64,000 bases of DNA from Limisphaerales bacterium (GCA_014382585.1 JACNJL010000036.1:90565-154564), one strand, 5' to 3'; positions 51,568-60,431 are shown, numbered from the stretch's first letter. The notes: generated from the letters alone by a model not told the origin. Translations and numbers: made by a program.

Positions 51568-51924
51568 TCAGGTTTTCTTCGGCTTCTTTTTGGCGGCCGG
51601 TTTTTTGGAATCCGTTTTATTGTTGTCCTTGCTTCCTTTGGAATCTTTGGAATCAGATTTTTTCTCAGTGGCTTTCTTGGCCGCATCGGCGGCTTGCTTT
51701 TCGCCGCTCTTGTAGCTTTCGCTGCGATAATCGGTTTCGTAAAAACCGCCACCCTTGAAAATAATCCCGGCGCCGGTGCCAAGCAGTCGTTTGACTTTAC
51801 CCTTGCCCCATTTTTTTTGGGCGCACGCATCCTCCGGGCAGATTTTTAAGTGTCCTGCTTTGATGGAATGAAAAACCTCAATGGTCTTTTCGCATTTGGC
51901 GCACGAATACTCGTAAGTTGGCAT
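51568..51924 (-). CDS. FmdB-type zinc-ribbon protein
   Basis: 118 residues: MPTYEYSCAKCEKTIEVFHS and a second pair around KICPEDACAQKK give a zinc ribbon with C-x2-C at the start, and KRLLGTGAGIIFKGGGFYET is the family's second motif. A long Lys/Ser/Asp-rich tail follows. FmdB-like proteins are regulatory or assembly proteins of unknown detail. Divergent from the ebo-like cluster. Confidence 0.8.
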   Translation of the reverse strand: MPTYEYSCAKCEKTIEVFHSIKAGHLKICPEDACAQKKWGKGKVKRLLGTGAGIIFKGGGFYETDYRSESYKSGEKQAADAAKKATEKKSDSKDSKGSKDNNKTDSKKPAAKKKPKKT

Positions 51925-52062
51925 GAACTGGAACCCCCTCCTTCTGCGGAAAATTTACGGTAAAACAGACGTTCAAGTCAAGTGGATGACGGCTTGCTTT
52001 ACACAGGTTATTCACATAGGGTTTTCGCGAACCCCAAATCGCCTTCAGGCGATCCATACGCT

Positions 52063-52341
52063 ATGACTATGATGACCCGCCAAAAAGTAATGGACCAATA
52101 CTTCATGGACGCCCGGCACAAGCTGATCGACATCGCCGCGTTCCTTGACCGCGTAGAAGGCGCGGAAGGTGCTGAAGATTTTCGTATGGTCGCCTTTCGC
52201 GACGCCATCAAGCATCTCGAAGACGGCGGCAACGACCGCGCCAAAGACGTGCTATTGGCCTTCAGTGATCCAACGGAAGAACCGATTGCGAAAGCGCCAG
52301 GGAAGGGTGCTTGTGGGGCTTGGCCAGGAAAAGACGCTTAA
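52063..52341 (+). CDS. Small conserved-looking protein, first gene of ebo-like cluster
   Basis: ATG 52063 gives 92 residues; the frame extends upstream to 51982 but without coding character. It is mostly helical (QYFMDARHKLIDIAAFLDRV, FRMVAFRDAIKHLEDGGNDR), ends with GKGACGAWPGKDA, and has a single Cys. It lies 9 bases before the EboB-like gene. It is not recognisably EboA (that family is about twice as long). I cannot assign a function; its place suggests that it works with the EboB-like hydrolase. Confidence 0.6.
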   Translation: MTMMTRQKVMDQYFMDARHKLIDIAAFLDRVEGAEGAEDFRMVAFRDAIKHLEDGGNDRAKDVLLAFSDPTEEPIAKAPGKGACGAWPGKDA

Positions 52342-52350
52342 GCAACAGCG

Positions 52351-53151
52351 ATGCATTTCATCGAACCTCATGCCCATATGGTCAGTCGCACGACTGACGA
52401 CTATGCTGATATGGCGACCGCCGGTTGCGTGGCGCTTTGTGAGCCGGCGTTTTGGGCTGGGTTTGATCGCAGTAGTGCCGATGGGTTTCGTGATTATTTT
52501 CGGCAGTTGACGGAGTACGAACCCAAACGCGCGGCGAATTTTGGGATCAAGCATTTCACTTGGCTTTGCATTAACCCGAAGGAATCGGAGGACATGGCGT
52601 TGGCGAAGGATGTGCTGGAGGTGATTCCGGAATTTATGGACTGCCCCAACGTGCTGGGCATCGGCGAAATTGGCCTGAACAAAAATAGTCGCAACGAAGT
52701 GAAGGTGCTCGAGCAACACGTGGACCTCGCCGCGGCGCACGATCAACTCATCCTCGTCCACACACCGCATCTCGAGGATAAACACAAAGGTACGCGCTTG
52801 ATTTTGGATGTGCTGAAAAACGACAGCCGCATTAAACCCGAACGCGTGATGATTGATCACGTGGAGGAACACACCATCGGAATGGTGCTCGACGCCGGTC
52901 ATTGGGGTGGGATGACGCTGTATCCTGAAAGCAAATGTTCCCCCGCGCGCGCCATTGATATGATCGAGCGCTTCGGCAGCGAGCGATTGTGGTGGGACGC
53001 CGCTTGTGACTGGGGCCCCAGCGTGCCGCTCGCCGTGCCACGGACTGCGGTGGAAATGCGGCGCCGCGGTCACGAGGAGGCGTTGATTGAGAAAGTGATT
53101 TTTAAAAATCCGAAGGCGTTTTTGAGCCAGTCGGAGCGGTTCGTTATTTAA
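52351..53151 (+). CDS. eboB: TatD-like metal hydrolase, EboB-like
   Basis: 266 residues. Amidohydrolase-type metal motifs: [12 protein letters not shown] (H-x-H), [14 protein letters not shown] (Glu), [14 protein letters not shown] (His), [10 protein letters not shown] (His) and [10 protein letters not shown] (Asp). The sequence matches the TatD-related hydrolase encoded with EboC and EboE in the ebo operon of cyanobacteria, pseudomonads and algal bacteria. Assignment to eboB rests on its neighbours. In ebo operons the system is linked to getting a secondary-metabolite precursor into the periplasm (as shown for scytonemin in cyanobacteria). Its own substrate is unknown. Confidence 0.75.
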   Translation: MHFIEPHAHMVSRTTDDYADMATAGCVALCEPAFWAGFDRSSADGFRDYFRQLTEYEPKRAANFGIKHFTWLCINPKESEDMALAKDVLEVIPEFMDCPNVLGIGEIGLNKNSRNEVKVLEQHVDLAAAHDQLILVHTPHLEDKHKGTRLILDVLKNDSRIKPERVMIDHVEEHTIGMVLDAGHWGGMTLYPESKCSPARAIDMIERFGSERLWWDAACDWGPSVPLAVPRTAVEMRRRGHEEALIEKVIFKNPKAFLSQSERFVI

Positions 53152-53156
53152 TGACC

Positions 53157-53280
53157 AAGTCGCAATGACCAAATCCCAAGGAATTTACAAATCCAAAGCT
53201 CCAAGTTGAACTGCTGACTTGGGATTTGTTCATTGGTCATTCCCTGGTAATTGGTCATTGGTAATTGGGGATTTTTTCCC
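53157..53280. repeat. Tandem-word and inverted repeat between eboB- and eboE-like genes
   Basis: CAAATCCCAAG at 53170-53180 is the exact complement of CTTGGGATTTG at 53218-53228, extended on both sides by AATGACC / GGTCATT. The right part repeats GGTCATT and GGTAATTGG in tandem (53235-53268) and ends in the GGGGATTTTTTCCCC hairpin (53266-53280). The stretch fills the gap between two ebo-like genes. Confidence 0.7.
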
Positions 53281-53292
53281 CACCCTTTCCCC

Positions 53293-54447
53293 GTGAGGCT
53301 CAACCACAATCTCCAACTCGCTTACTGCACCAACATCCATCGCGGTGAAAACTGGGCGCAGACGTTTGAGTCGCTGCGAACGCACACGTTGGCGGTGCGG
53401 GATGCAGTGGCGGCGGGCGAGTCGTTTGCCATTGGGCTGCGGCTCAGTGAAGTGGCGGCGCGGGAATTGAGCGGTCCGGCCACACTGGAACGTTTCCAGC
53501 AATGGCTGGCGGATGAAAATTGTTACGTGTTTACGATCAACGGTTTTCCCTTTGGCAATTTCCACGGCACGCGGGTGAAGGAGCAGGTTTATGTTCCCGA
53601 CTGGACCGACCCTGCGCGACTCGAATATACGAACCGGCTTTTTGATTTGATTGCCGCGCTCGTGCCCGACGGCATGGAAGGGAGCGTGAGCACCTTGCCG
53701 GGGTCGTTCAAAGAATTCATCACCGAGCCCGCGCAGGAACAAGCCATCCGCGACAATCTTTGGGAATGCGTGGAACACATCGCGAGTTTAAGCGAGCGCA
53801 CCGGTAAAGCGCTGCACCTCGGTTTGGAGCCGGAGCCGCTCGGCTATTTTGAAACCAGCGCGGAGACGATTGCCTTCTTCGAGCAATTGCGCGCGGAGCA
53901 TCCTGATGATGCACGGCTCGAAGCGCATCTCGGCGTCAACTACGACACCTGCCATCTCGCCGTGGAATACGAGGAAGCTGCTGACGCACTCGGCGCATTC
54001 CGCGCGGCTGGCATTCGCATTAGTAAACTGCATCTCAGCGCCGCGCTGAAAGTCACGCCCGATTCCGACACGCGTGCACGGCTGAAGCCATTTGAGGAGG
54101 ATGTTTATTTGCATCAAGTGATCGAGCGGATGCCGGACGGCACTCTCACGCGCCATCGTGATTTGGATGTGGCATTAGCGGCGGAAACCCAAGCTGACGA
54201 GTGGCGCATTCATTTTCACATTCCGCTGCACTGTCCCGATGGGGAATGGTTTGCCAGCACACGAAATCACATCGATGACGTGCTCGATGCATTGCAAGCC
54301 GATCCGAGCCTTTGTTCGCATTTGGAAATGGAAACTTACACGTGGGAAGTGTTACCCGCCGAAATGAAAAACCTTACCGTCGTCGAGCAACTCGTCCACG
54401 AATACGACTGGACGCTCGCCCAATTGCGCGCGCGGAACCTCGGATGA
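53293..54447 (+). CDS. eboE: Xylose-isomerase-like TIM-barrel protein, EboE-like
   Basis: GTG 53293 is used because it begins the family motif (M)RLNHNLQLAYCTNIHRGENW; upstream residues come from the repeat. 384 residues. The opening L-x-Y-C-T-N-I-H is the EboE signature, and later motifs are GSVSTLPGSFKEF, LGLEPEPLGYFETS (metal Glu), LGVNYDTCHLAVEYE (Asp-x-x-His) and a WRIHFHIPLH region with a final LEMETYTW (metal Glu). EboE proteins are called metabolite-traffic proteins. Overlaps the eboC-like gene by 4 bases. Confidence 0.85.
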   Translation: MRLNHNLQLAYCTNIHRGENWAQTFESLRTHTLAVRDAVAAGESFAIGLRLSEVAARELSGPATLERFQQWLADENCYVFTINGFPFGNFHGTRVKEQVYVPDWTDPARLEYTNRLFDLIAALVPDGMEGSVSTLPGSFKEFITEPAQEQAIRDNLWECVEHIASLSERTGKALHLGLEPEPLGYFETSAETIAFFEQLRAEHPDDARLEAHLGVNYDTCHLAVEYEEAADALGAFRAAGIRISKLHLSAALKVTPDSDTRARLKPFEEDVYLHQVIERMPDGTLTRHRDLDVALAAETQADEWRIHFHIPLHCPDGEWFASTRNHIDDVLDALQADPSLCSHLEMETYTWEVLPAEMKNLTVVEQLVHEYDWTLAQLRARNLG

Positions 54448-55346
54448 AAATGCTGCGCGCATTATTGGTGCTCGGTCGCGTGAGCAATCTGCCCACCATT
54501 TGGAGTAACTGCCTTTGTGGTTGGCTGATCGGTGTGGGGCTCAGTGATTCGTTTCGGATGGATTGGGCAATGTTCGTCTGGCTCGCCAGCGGGGCCACCG
54601 CGATGTATCTCGGCGGGATGGTGCTTAACGACGCTTGCGACGTGGCCTTCGATCGCGAGCATCGCCCCGAGCGGCCCATTCCCAGCGGTGCGATTACGGA
54701 AAAATCGGTTTGGTATTTGGGCATTGGATTATTGGCGGCGGGCACGGGGTTGCTCGCCATTCCCGGCGGGGCCACGGCATTGTTGGCGCTGGCGTTATTC
54801 AACTGCATTTTGCTTTATAATTTCATCCACAAACAAACTGAATGGTCGCCCGGGCTCATCGCGGCGTGTCGATTGTTGCTCATCGTGTTGGCGGCGTGTT
54901 TTGCATTTGGAACCACTGGGAATGAAGCCACTTTCTTTGCGCATATCCAAAGCGGCGCGGCGGTGTGGACGGCGTTGGTTTTGTTTGCGTACGTCACCGG
55001 CTTGAGCTGTTTGGCAAAGGTGGAAAGTGCGGAAGGACCGGTGCGATATTGGCCGTGCGCGTTGCTGGCGTTGCCGGTGGGTTTGGCGTTAATGGTGAAC
55101 GTGGGTGACTCGCGAAAAGATGCGCTGTTGGTGGGAGCCATTTTGGTGCTGTGGGTGGTTCGTAGTTTACGATCCACCTTTTGGGCCAAACAACGCAACA
55201 TCGGCCGCACGGTGGGCGGATTGCTCGCGGGGATTGTGCTGGTTGACCTTCTCGCCGTGGCGCAAGCGCCCACGGAAATTGCCGCGGTTTTTTTAGGCTT
55301 GTTCGTGCTGGCGCTGGCGGCGCAAAAATGGGTACCGGCGACTTAG
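54444..55346 (+). CDS. eboC: UbiA-family prenyltransferase, EboC-like
   Basis: 300 residues with eight or so membrane helices. The UbiA prenyl-diphosphate motif is GGMVLNDACDVAFDREHRPE (N-D-x2-D-x3-D), and the opening LLVLGRVSNLPTIWSNCLCG matches EboC-type UbiA proteins. It would transfer an isoprenoid chain to a cyclic substrate in the inner membrane; the acceptor is unknown. ATG at 54444 overlaps the EboE-like stop, so the pair is translationally coupled. A close EboC-EboE pairing is typical for the ebo operon. Confidence 0.83.
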   Translation: MKMLRALLVLGRVSNLPTIWSNCLCGWLIGVGLSDSFRMDWAMFVWLASGATAMYLGGMVLNDACDVAFDREHRPERPIPSGAITEKSVWYLGIGLLAAGTGLLAIPGGATALLALALFNCILLYNFIHKQTEWSPGLIAACRLLLIVLAACFAFGTTGNEATFFAHIQSGAAVWTALVLFAYVTGLSCLAKVESAEGPVRYWPCALLALPVGLALMVNVGDSRKDALLVGAILVLWVVRSLRSTFWAKQRNIGRTVGGLLAGIVLVDLLAVAQAPTEIAAVFLGLFVLALAAQKWVPAT

Positions 55347-56239
55347 TTTTCCGATGAATGCAGCGTTCGACCTTTGAAGGTGAGTTCGGCGATGCCGGAT
55401 TTGTCGAGGTGGCCCAAGCCCATCGCGGTCATTTTTTCGTATTGCTTGTAGGCGGCTTTGGCGAGGGGGAGTTTTAGTTTTTCTTCATCGGCAAGTTTGA
55501 GGGCGATGCCGCTGTCTTTGGCGGCGTGCGCGGCGCTGAAGTAGCATTCGTGATCTTTGATGACCATATCTTCACCATCGGTTTCCAGCACGCGACTGTT
55601 AGCGCCGGTTTGGCTGAAGACTTCGCGGACCACGTCGAGGTCGAGGTTCATCGAATGGGCAAGGCCGAGGCCTTCGGCGAGGCCGGCGGTGTTGATGTTC
55701 ATTACCATATTGAGCAACGCCTTAAGCTTGGCGGCGGCACCGGCGGGGCCGATGTATTTGTTGGTGATGGACAGGGCATTGAGCACGGGTTCGGCGCGGG
55801 TGAACGCTTCCTCGGCACCGGCGCACATTAAATAAAGCGTGCCGTTGCGGGCTTGGGTGATGGAGCTGGCCATACAGGCTTCAAGGGTTTGGGCTTCGTG
55901 TTTGGCGGCCCATTCTTCGACTTTGATGTGGGTGGCGGGGCTGATGGTGGCGCAGTTAATAAAGAGGCGGCCATTGGAACGGGCGAGCAGGGAGCCGCTG
56001 CTGTTGAAAATACTTTTCATCGCCTTGTCGTCGGTCACCACGGTGATGATGATGTCGGAGTATTTGGTGACTTCCGGTAGTTTGGTGCAATGCCGTGCGC
56101 CGATTTCTTCGGCTAACGATTGTGCGACGGGAGTGTTGGCGTCAAAGACGGCGGTGACGTTGAAGTTTTGTTCCTTGAGGCGGCGGGCCATATTGGCGCC
56201 CATACGGCCTACGCCGACGAATCCGATTTTTTCTGACAT
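55343..56239 (-). CDS. NAD(P)-dependent beta-hydroxyacid dehydrogenase
   Basis: From ATG 56239, 298 residues. MSEKIGFVGVGRMGANMARR is the Rossmann start, VTDDKAMKSIFNSSGSLL and INCATISPATHIKVEEWA the cofactor end, ACMASSITQARNGTLYLMCA the substrate-binding stretch (usually D-A-P-V-S-G) and GPAGAAAKLKALLNMVMNIN the catalytic Lys. The class includes 3-hydroxyisobutyrate and tartronate semialdehyde dehydrogenases; the changed substrate motif (ACMASSIT) leaves the substrate open. Convergent with eboC-like (4-base overlap). Confidence 0.87.
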   Translation of the reverse strand: MSEKIGFVGVGRMGANMARRLKEQNFNVTAVFDANTPVAQSLAEEIGARHCTKLPEVTKYSDIIITVVTDDKAMKSIFNSSGSLLARSNGRLFINCATISPATHIKVEEWAAKHEAQTLEACMASSITQARNGTLYLMCAGAEEAFTRAEPVLNALSITNKYIGPAGAAAKLKALLNMVMNINTAGLAEGLGLAHSMNLDLDVVREVFSQTGANSRVLETDGEDMVIKDHECYFSAAHAAKDSGIALKLADEEKLKLPLAKAAYKQYEKMTAMGLGHLDKSGIAELTFKGRTLHSSEN

Positions 56240-56250
56240 AGTTTGAGGAG

Positions 56251-56284
56251 GGTGGGTTGGGTTTGTTGGGTTTACTGGGTTTTT
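56251..56284. repeat. Short tandem repeat of TTGGGTTT-type words
   Basis: Three near-identical units of the form (T)TGGGTTTR follow each other at 56257-56284 just upstream of the dehydrogenase start. They belong to the same type of low-complexity gene-end repeats seen elsewhere in the window. Confidence 0.55.
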
Positions 56285-56326
56285 GCGTAGGTTGGGCCCG
56301 CGCAAATATCTGGTTCGCACGAAACC

Positions 56327-57172
56327 CTAAAGGGCTGCCGCTACGGTGGCAACGGATTTTTGCCCTAAAATGGCCGGGGAACTGGTGGGCAAAACGAGCG
56401 TGGGGCAGGGTGTGGTTTGCTCGGTAAGATGGACCTGAATGTGCTCGGCACTGAGCGCGGCGAGTTTGGCGGTGATTTCGGTGCGGACCAATTCGGGCGT
56501 GTTGCAGTCGCTGCTGAGGTGGGCGCAGTAGACGTGGCGGAGGTTGGGGTGCAAAATTTGCTCCAGAAAATCGGCTGCGCCTTCGTTGGAAAGATGGCCG
56601 TGTCGGCTGGTGATGCGTTGTTTGAGATGGGGGGGGCGGATAAGATCGCTGCGCAGGAGGTCAAGGTCGTGATTGGTTTCGAGCAGGAGCACTTCACATT
56701 CGCGCACGCGGTCGGCAATGAGGCGGGTGCCGTGGCCGAGATCGGTGAGCCACCCAATGCGTGCGGCGGGGGTGTGGATGACAAAGCCCACCGGCTCAAT
56801 GGCGTCGTGCGGCACGGGGAAGGTTTCAACGGTGAGGTCGCCGACTTCAAAGGGTTGGCCGGTTTCGAAAATGCGAAACTCAAAGTCGCATTTATGAATG
56901 CGTCGGATTTCGTCCGCGGTGGGGCGGTTGCAATAAATCGGGATGCCAAGCTTGGCATTGAGCACGCGCAATCCTTGGATGTGGTCGGTGTGTTCGTGCG
57001 TGATGAGAATGCCATCGAGCCGCTCGGGGGTGCGATCCAGCGCGAGCAGGGAATTGCGGATGCGTTTGGCGCTGAAGCCGCAATCAACGAGCACGCGCGC
57101 GCCGGGCGTTTCCAAATACGCGGCGTTGCCTCCGGAGCCGCTGCCGAAAATGGTGAACCGAACCTCCTCCAC
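56327..57172 (-). CDS. MBL-fold metallo-hydrolase, YycJ/WalJ-like
   Basis: GTG 57172 puts the start next to VRFTIFGSGSGGNAAYLE, the typical opening; GTG 57205 is the upstream alternative. About 281 residues. DGILITHEHTDHIQGLRVLN is the H-x-H-x-D-H metal motif; FPVPHDAIEPVGFVI and WLTDLGHGTRLIAD supply the further His and Asp; CAHLSSDCNTPELV is the final His. YycJ proteins are 5'-3' exonucleases or regulators linked to cell-wall and DNA mismatch processes in Gram-positives. Divergent from rpoN. Confidence 0.85.
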   Translation of the reverse strand: MEEVRFTIFGSGSGGNAAYLETPGARVLVDCGFSAKRIRNSLLALDRTPERLDGILITHEHTDHIQGLRVLNAKLGIPIYCNRPTADEIRRIHKCDFEFRIFETGQPFEVGDLTVETFPVPHDAIEPVGFVIHTPAARIGWLTDLGHGTRLIADRVRECEVLLLETNHDLDLLRSDLIRPPHLKQRITSRHGHLSNEGAADFLEQILHPNLRHVYCAHLSSDCNTPELVRTEITAKLAALSAEHIQVHLTEQTTPCPTLVLPTSSPAILGQKSVATVAAAL

Positions 57173-57225
57173 GCGCCAAGTGTACGGGGAGCGGATCGGG
57201 GGCACAAATTAAATTCATTCACACA

Positions 57226-57253
57226 TTGCGGATTGGTCGGGGGAGGTTATATT
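57226..57253 (+). promoter_or_regulatory. Weak sigma-70-like promoter upstream of rpoN
   Basis: TTGCGG at 57226 and TATATT at 57248 have a 16-base spacer, in the 184-base gap between the divergent MBL gene and rpoN. The match to TTGACA/TATAAT is partial. Position fits an rpoN promoter, but no experimental support is available. Confidence 0.3.
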
Positions 57254-57355
57254 GGCAGAACCCTTTTTTGGCGAAACGAAAGTGCAAGCAGTTTGCGTGC
57301 CATTGGCCTTGCCTTTCGGAGCCAAAACCGGTAACTACAGACAGCCGCCTGACCT

Positions 57356-58861
57356 ATGGCTTTTGAACCAAGAATGCAATTGGGACAGAGACTTGCGCAA
57401 ATGCAGGTCATGTCTCCGCAGATGCAGCAGTCGCTGGCCTTTCTCCAAGCGCCGATGCTGGATTTGCGTTCGATGATTAACAAGGAGCTTCAGGAAAACC
57501 CGGTGCTCGAGGAGCTCTCGCCTGATGAAGCCGCCCCTGCCGATAATGGCGATGCCACGGCGGAGGCGAATGGCGAAGCTCCGGAAATCCAGCCACCCGA
57601 CGGCACAAAAGTCGATCCCACTGAGGAAAGCAATGGCGAGCCGGTGGATGATTTCAGCAAGGAACTCGAGCGCCTCGCGGAGATGAGCGAGGAGTGGCGC
57701 GATCATTTCAATGCATCTCAAGTCGCCCCCACCACTCGCCCGAGCGAAGATGATGATGAGCGGCGGCAGTTTATGATGGAGTCCATCACCAGCGGCACGT
57801 CGTTGCAGGATTTGTTGATGGAACAATCCAAGATGAGCGATTTGAATTTGGAAGAGATGAAAGTGGCTGAAGAAATCATCGGCAACATTGATGACAATGG
57901 ATTTCTGCAAATGAGCGTGGAGGAATTGGTGGAGGCTACTGAGTGCGACCGCGAAGTGGTGGAGGAAACGCTGTCGGTCATTCGCTCTTTCGAACCGGCC
58001 GGCGTGGGCGCGAGCGATTTGCGCGAGTGCCTGTTATTACAACTGGAACGTCAGGGCAAAATCGACACCGACGAATACAAATTGGTGGAGCATCACATGG
58101 ATGCGCTGGGTCGCCGGCGGTTTCCCGAAATCGCCAAGGCGCTGGGCGTGGAAATTGATGAGGTGCAGGACATCGCCGAGAATATTTCCCACCTCGCCCC
58201 GCGTCCCGGCAGTGCGTTTAAAAATGAACCGGAGCAGTACGTGTTGCCCGAGGTATTTGTGGGCTGGAAGGATGATCAATGGGAGGTCACCTCCAATCGC
58301 GAGGAAGTGCCGCAGTTACGCATCAGCAATTCGTACAAGGATTTGCTGGCGGAAGCGCGCGACTCGAAGGACGTCCGCGAATACATCCGCGCCAAAATTC
58401 GCGATGGCAATTTTCTCATCAAGAGCATCCATCAACGGCAGGACACCATCCTCAATATCGCCCGCGAAATTGTGGCGCGGCAGGAGGCATTTATGGAAGA
58501 GGGCGTGTCGGCACTTAAACCCATGACGATGTCCGAGATCGCCGAGAAAGTGGAAGTGCACGAAACCACCGTGAGCCGCGCGGTGAGCGGCAAGTATATG
58601 AAAACGCCGCAGGGGCTTTTTGAAATGCGGTTCTTTTTTACCGGTGCCATCGCCACCACCAGCGGGGAAGGCGTCAGCAATACCAGCGTGAAGCAAATGA
58701 TCGCCGATCTTGTAGAAAACGAAGACAAAGCAAAACCGCTTTCAGATGAACAGTTAGTGAAACTGCTCGGTAAAAACGACATCAAAATCGCCCGGCGCAC
58801 GGTGGCGAAATATCGCGGCGAATTGGGCCTGCTCTCTTCGAGTATGCGGCGAGTTTATTAA
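57356..58861 (+). CDS. rpoN: RNA polymerase sigma-54 factor
   Basis: 501 residues. Region I is Gln/Leu-rich (RMQLGQRLAQMQVMSPQMQQ, SMINKELQENPVLEEL), followed by an acidic region II, the core-binding region III (EFMMESITSGTSLQDLL-type, FEPAGVGASDLRECLLLQLE), a helix-turn-helix (MTMSEIAEKVEVHETTVSRA) and the RpoN box (IARRTVAKYR). It directs polymerase to -24/-12 promoters that need an AAA+ activator. It stands alone, without lptB or raiA neighbours. Confidence 0.96.
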   Translation: MAFEPRMQLGQRLAQMQVMSPQMQQSLAFLQAPMLDLRSMINKELQENPVLEELSPDEAAPADNGDATAEANGEAPEIQPPDGTKVDPTEESNGEPVDDFSKELERLAEMSEEWRDHFNASQVAPTTRPSEDDDERRQFMMESITSGTSLQDLLMEQSKMSDLNLEEMKVAEEIIGNIDDNGFLQMSVEELVEATECDREVVEETLSVIRSFEPAGVGASDLRECLLLQLERQGKIDTDEYKLVEHHMDALGRRRFPEIAKALGVEIDEVQDIAENISHLAPRPGSAFKNEPEQYVLPEVFVGWKDDQWEVTSNREEVPQLRISNSYKDLLAEARDSKDVREYIRAKIRDGNFLIKSIHQRQDTILNIAREIVARQEAFMEEGVSALKPMTMSEIAEKVEVHETTVSRAVSGKYMKTPQGLFEMRFFFTGAIATTSGEGVSNTSVKQMIADLVENEDKAKPLSDEQLVKLLGKNDIKIARRTVAKYRGELGLLSSSMRRVY

Positions 58862-58878
58862 CCTCGAATTGCGCTTTG

Positions 58879-59445
58879 TTATTTGAGCGCCGCCTTCGTT
58901 TCATTTTGCAGAAACTCCAAGTCCTCCCTCAGCTCGTCGGTCTTTGACGCGCGATCCATACGGTCGATAAACAAAATGCCGTGCAGATGATCGGTCTCGT
59001 GTTGGACGCAGCGTGCGAGCAAGCCGCCGCAGACGAACTCAATGGGTTCACCGCGGGCGTCTTCGGCTTTAACGCTGACTTTTTCCGGGCGCGTGACGTC
59101 GCCATAAATTTCCGGAAAACTCAGGCAGCCTTCGGCACCGCTGACAGGGTCGTTGAGCGGCATTACTTCGGGATTGATCAGCACCAGCGGCATCAGCGAA
59201 TTTGGATCCGCCGTTTCGCCATCAATTTCCAGCGTGCTCGGTCGATTCTCGGCAGCGCGAATATCAATCACCGTGAGCTGAATTGCACGCCCCACTTGCT
59301 GCGCAGCGAGGCCGATGCCGCGATATTCCTCCATCGTCTCGAACATATTGCTGATGAATTCCTCCAGCTCAGGCGTTATCCTTTCCACCCGTGCGCCCTT
59401 CTCGCGCAGCACGGGGTTGCCATAAATAGTCAGCGGCAAAACCAT
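58879..59445 (-). CDS. def: Peptide deformylase
   Basis: 188 residues with all three deformylase motifs: YRGIGLAAQQVGRAIQ (GxGLAAxQ), SGAEGCLSFPEIYGDV (EGCLS, metal Cys) and CVQHETDHLHGILFID (QHExDH, metal His pair). It removes formyl from nascent proteins. Its start base is shared with the stop of parB upstream, so they are likely cotranscribed. Confidence 0.95.
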   Translation of the reverse strand: MVLPLTIYGNPVLREKGARVERITPELEEFISNMFETMEEYRGIGLAAQQVGRAIQLTVIDIRAAENRPSTLEIDGETADPNSLMPLVLINPEVMPLNDPVSGAEGCLSFPEIYGDVTRPEKVSVKAEDARGEPIEFVCGGLLARCVQHETDHLHGILFIDRMDRASKTDELREDLEFLQNETKAALK

Positions 59446-60368
59446 TACTTCGTCTCCACCCCCAACAAGCCGAGGATGCGCTCGAGGTCGTCGTCTGAAA
59501 AATATTTGATGGTGAGCGCGCCTTTGCCATTGCGATGCCGTAAACTGACCTGTGTGCCGAGTGCTTGTTTGAGGCGATTTTCCAAATCCGAAATGTGCAC
59601 ATCGGCCTTCGTGCCGCCGGTTGTTTTTGTTTTGGGTGCCCCACCACTTTGGCCGTTTTGTAAATTGCTCACCAAAGTCTCTGTGTCGCGCACGCTGAGG
59701 GTGTCGCGGATGACGCGGTCGGCAGCGAGCTGTTGTTGCGCGGCATCGTCCAGCCCGAGAATCACTTTCGCGTGTCCCGTGGCCAAGCGGCCTTGGCGCA
59801 CGTGGGTTTGCACGTCTTCATCAAGCTTGAGCAATCGCAGCGCGTTGGCCACGGCGGCGCGGCTTTTGCCCACACGCGTGGCGGCTTCTTCCTGCGTGAG
59901 TTGGAACGCATCAATGAGCAGACCGTACCCTTGCGCTTCCTCAATGGGATTCAAATCCTCGCGCTGCAAATTTTCCACCAACGCCATCTCGAGCACTTCA
60001 GCATCCGTCGCCTCGCGCACCACGGCGGGCACGGTTTCTAATCCCGCGATCTGCGTGGCGCGCCAGCGGCGTTCGCCCGCGATGAGCTCGTACTCTTCGC
60101 CAACCATTCGCACGACGAGCGGCTGAATGATTCCGTTGGCTTTAATCGATTCCGCCAGGCCTTCGAGTGCTTCGCGGTTAAATTCCTTGCGCGGCTGCAA
60201 CGGGCACGGCTTCAGTTTTTTCCAATGCAACCGCAACACACGCTCGCCTTCCGCCACAGGGGCCAGGGCGGGGGTGGCGGCGTCGGGTGCGGCAGGCACG
60301 CTGGGGGGAGTTTCCTTTTGGGTTCCCAACAACGCGCCTAATCCTCGGCCTAATCCGGTCTTCGCCAT
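59445..60368 (-). CDS. parB: ParB/Spo0J-family chromosome partition protein
   Basis: From ATG 60368, 307 residues. Start with KTGLGRGLGALLG, then the N-terminal CTPase domain with LQPRKEFNREALEGLAESIK, ELIAGERRWRATQIAG (GERR) and LVENLQREDLNPIEEAQGYG, the HTH (LTQEEAATRVGKSRAAVANA) and a C-terminal dimerisation end (LERILGLLGVETK). It loads at parS and spreads as a sliding clamp. A neighbouring parA is not present; def lies downstream. Confidence 0.95.
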   Translation of the reverse strand: MAKTGLGRGLGALLGTQKETPPSVPAAPDAATPALAPVAEGERVLRLHWKKLKPCPLQPRKEFNREALEGLAESIKANGIIQPLVVRMVGEEYELIAGERRWRATQIAGLETVPAVVREATDAEVLEMALVENLQREDLNPIEEAQGYGLLIDAFQLTQEEAATRVGKSRAAVANALRLLKLDEDVQTHVRQGRLATGHAKVILGLDDAAQQQLAADRVIRDTLSVRDTETLVSNLQNGQSGGAPKTKTTGGTKADVHISDLENRLKQALGTQVSLRHRNGKGALTIKYFSDDDLERILGLLGVETK

Positions 60369-60431
60369 GCGTGTTTGTGGGGCAGTCACATTGGGATGTC
60401 AAAGGCGTGTTTTTCACAATATCCTCGGCGC

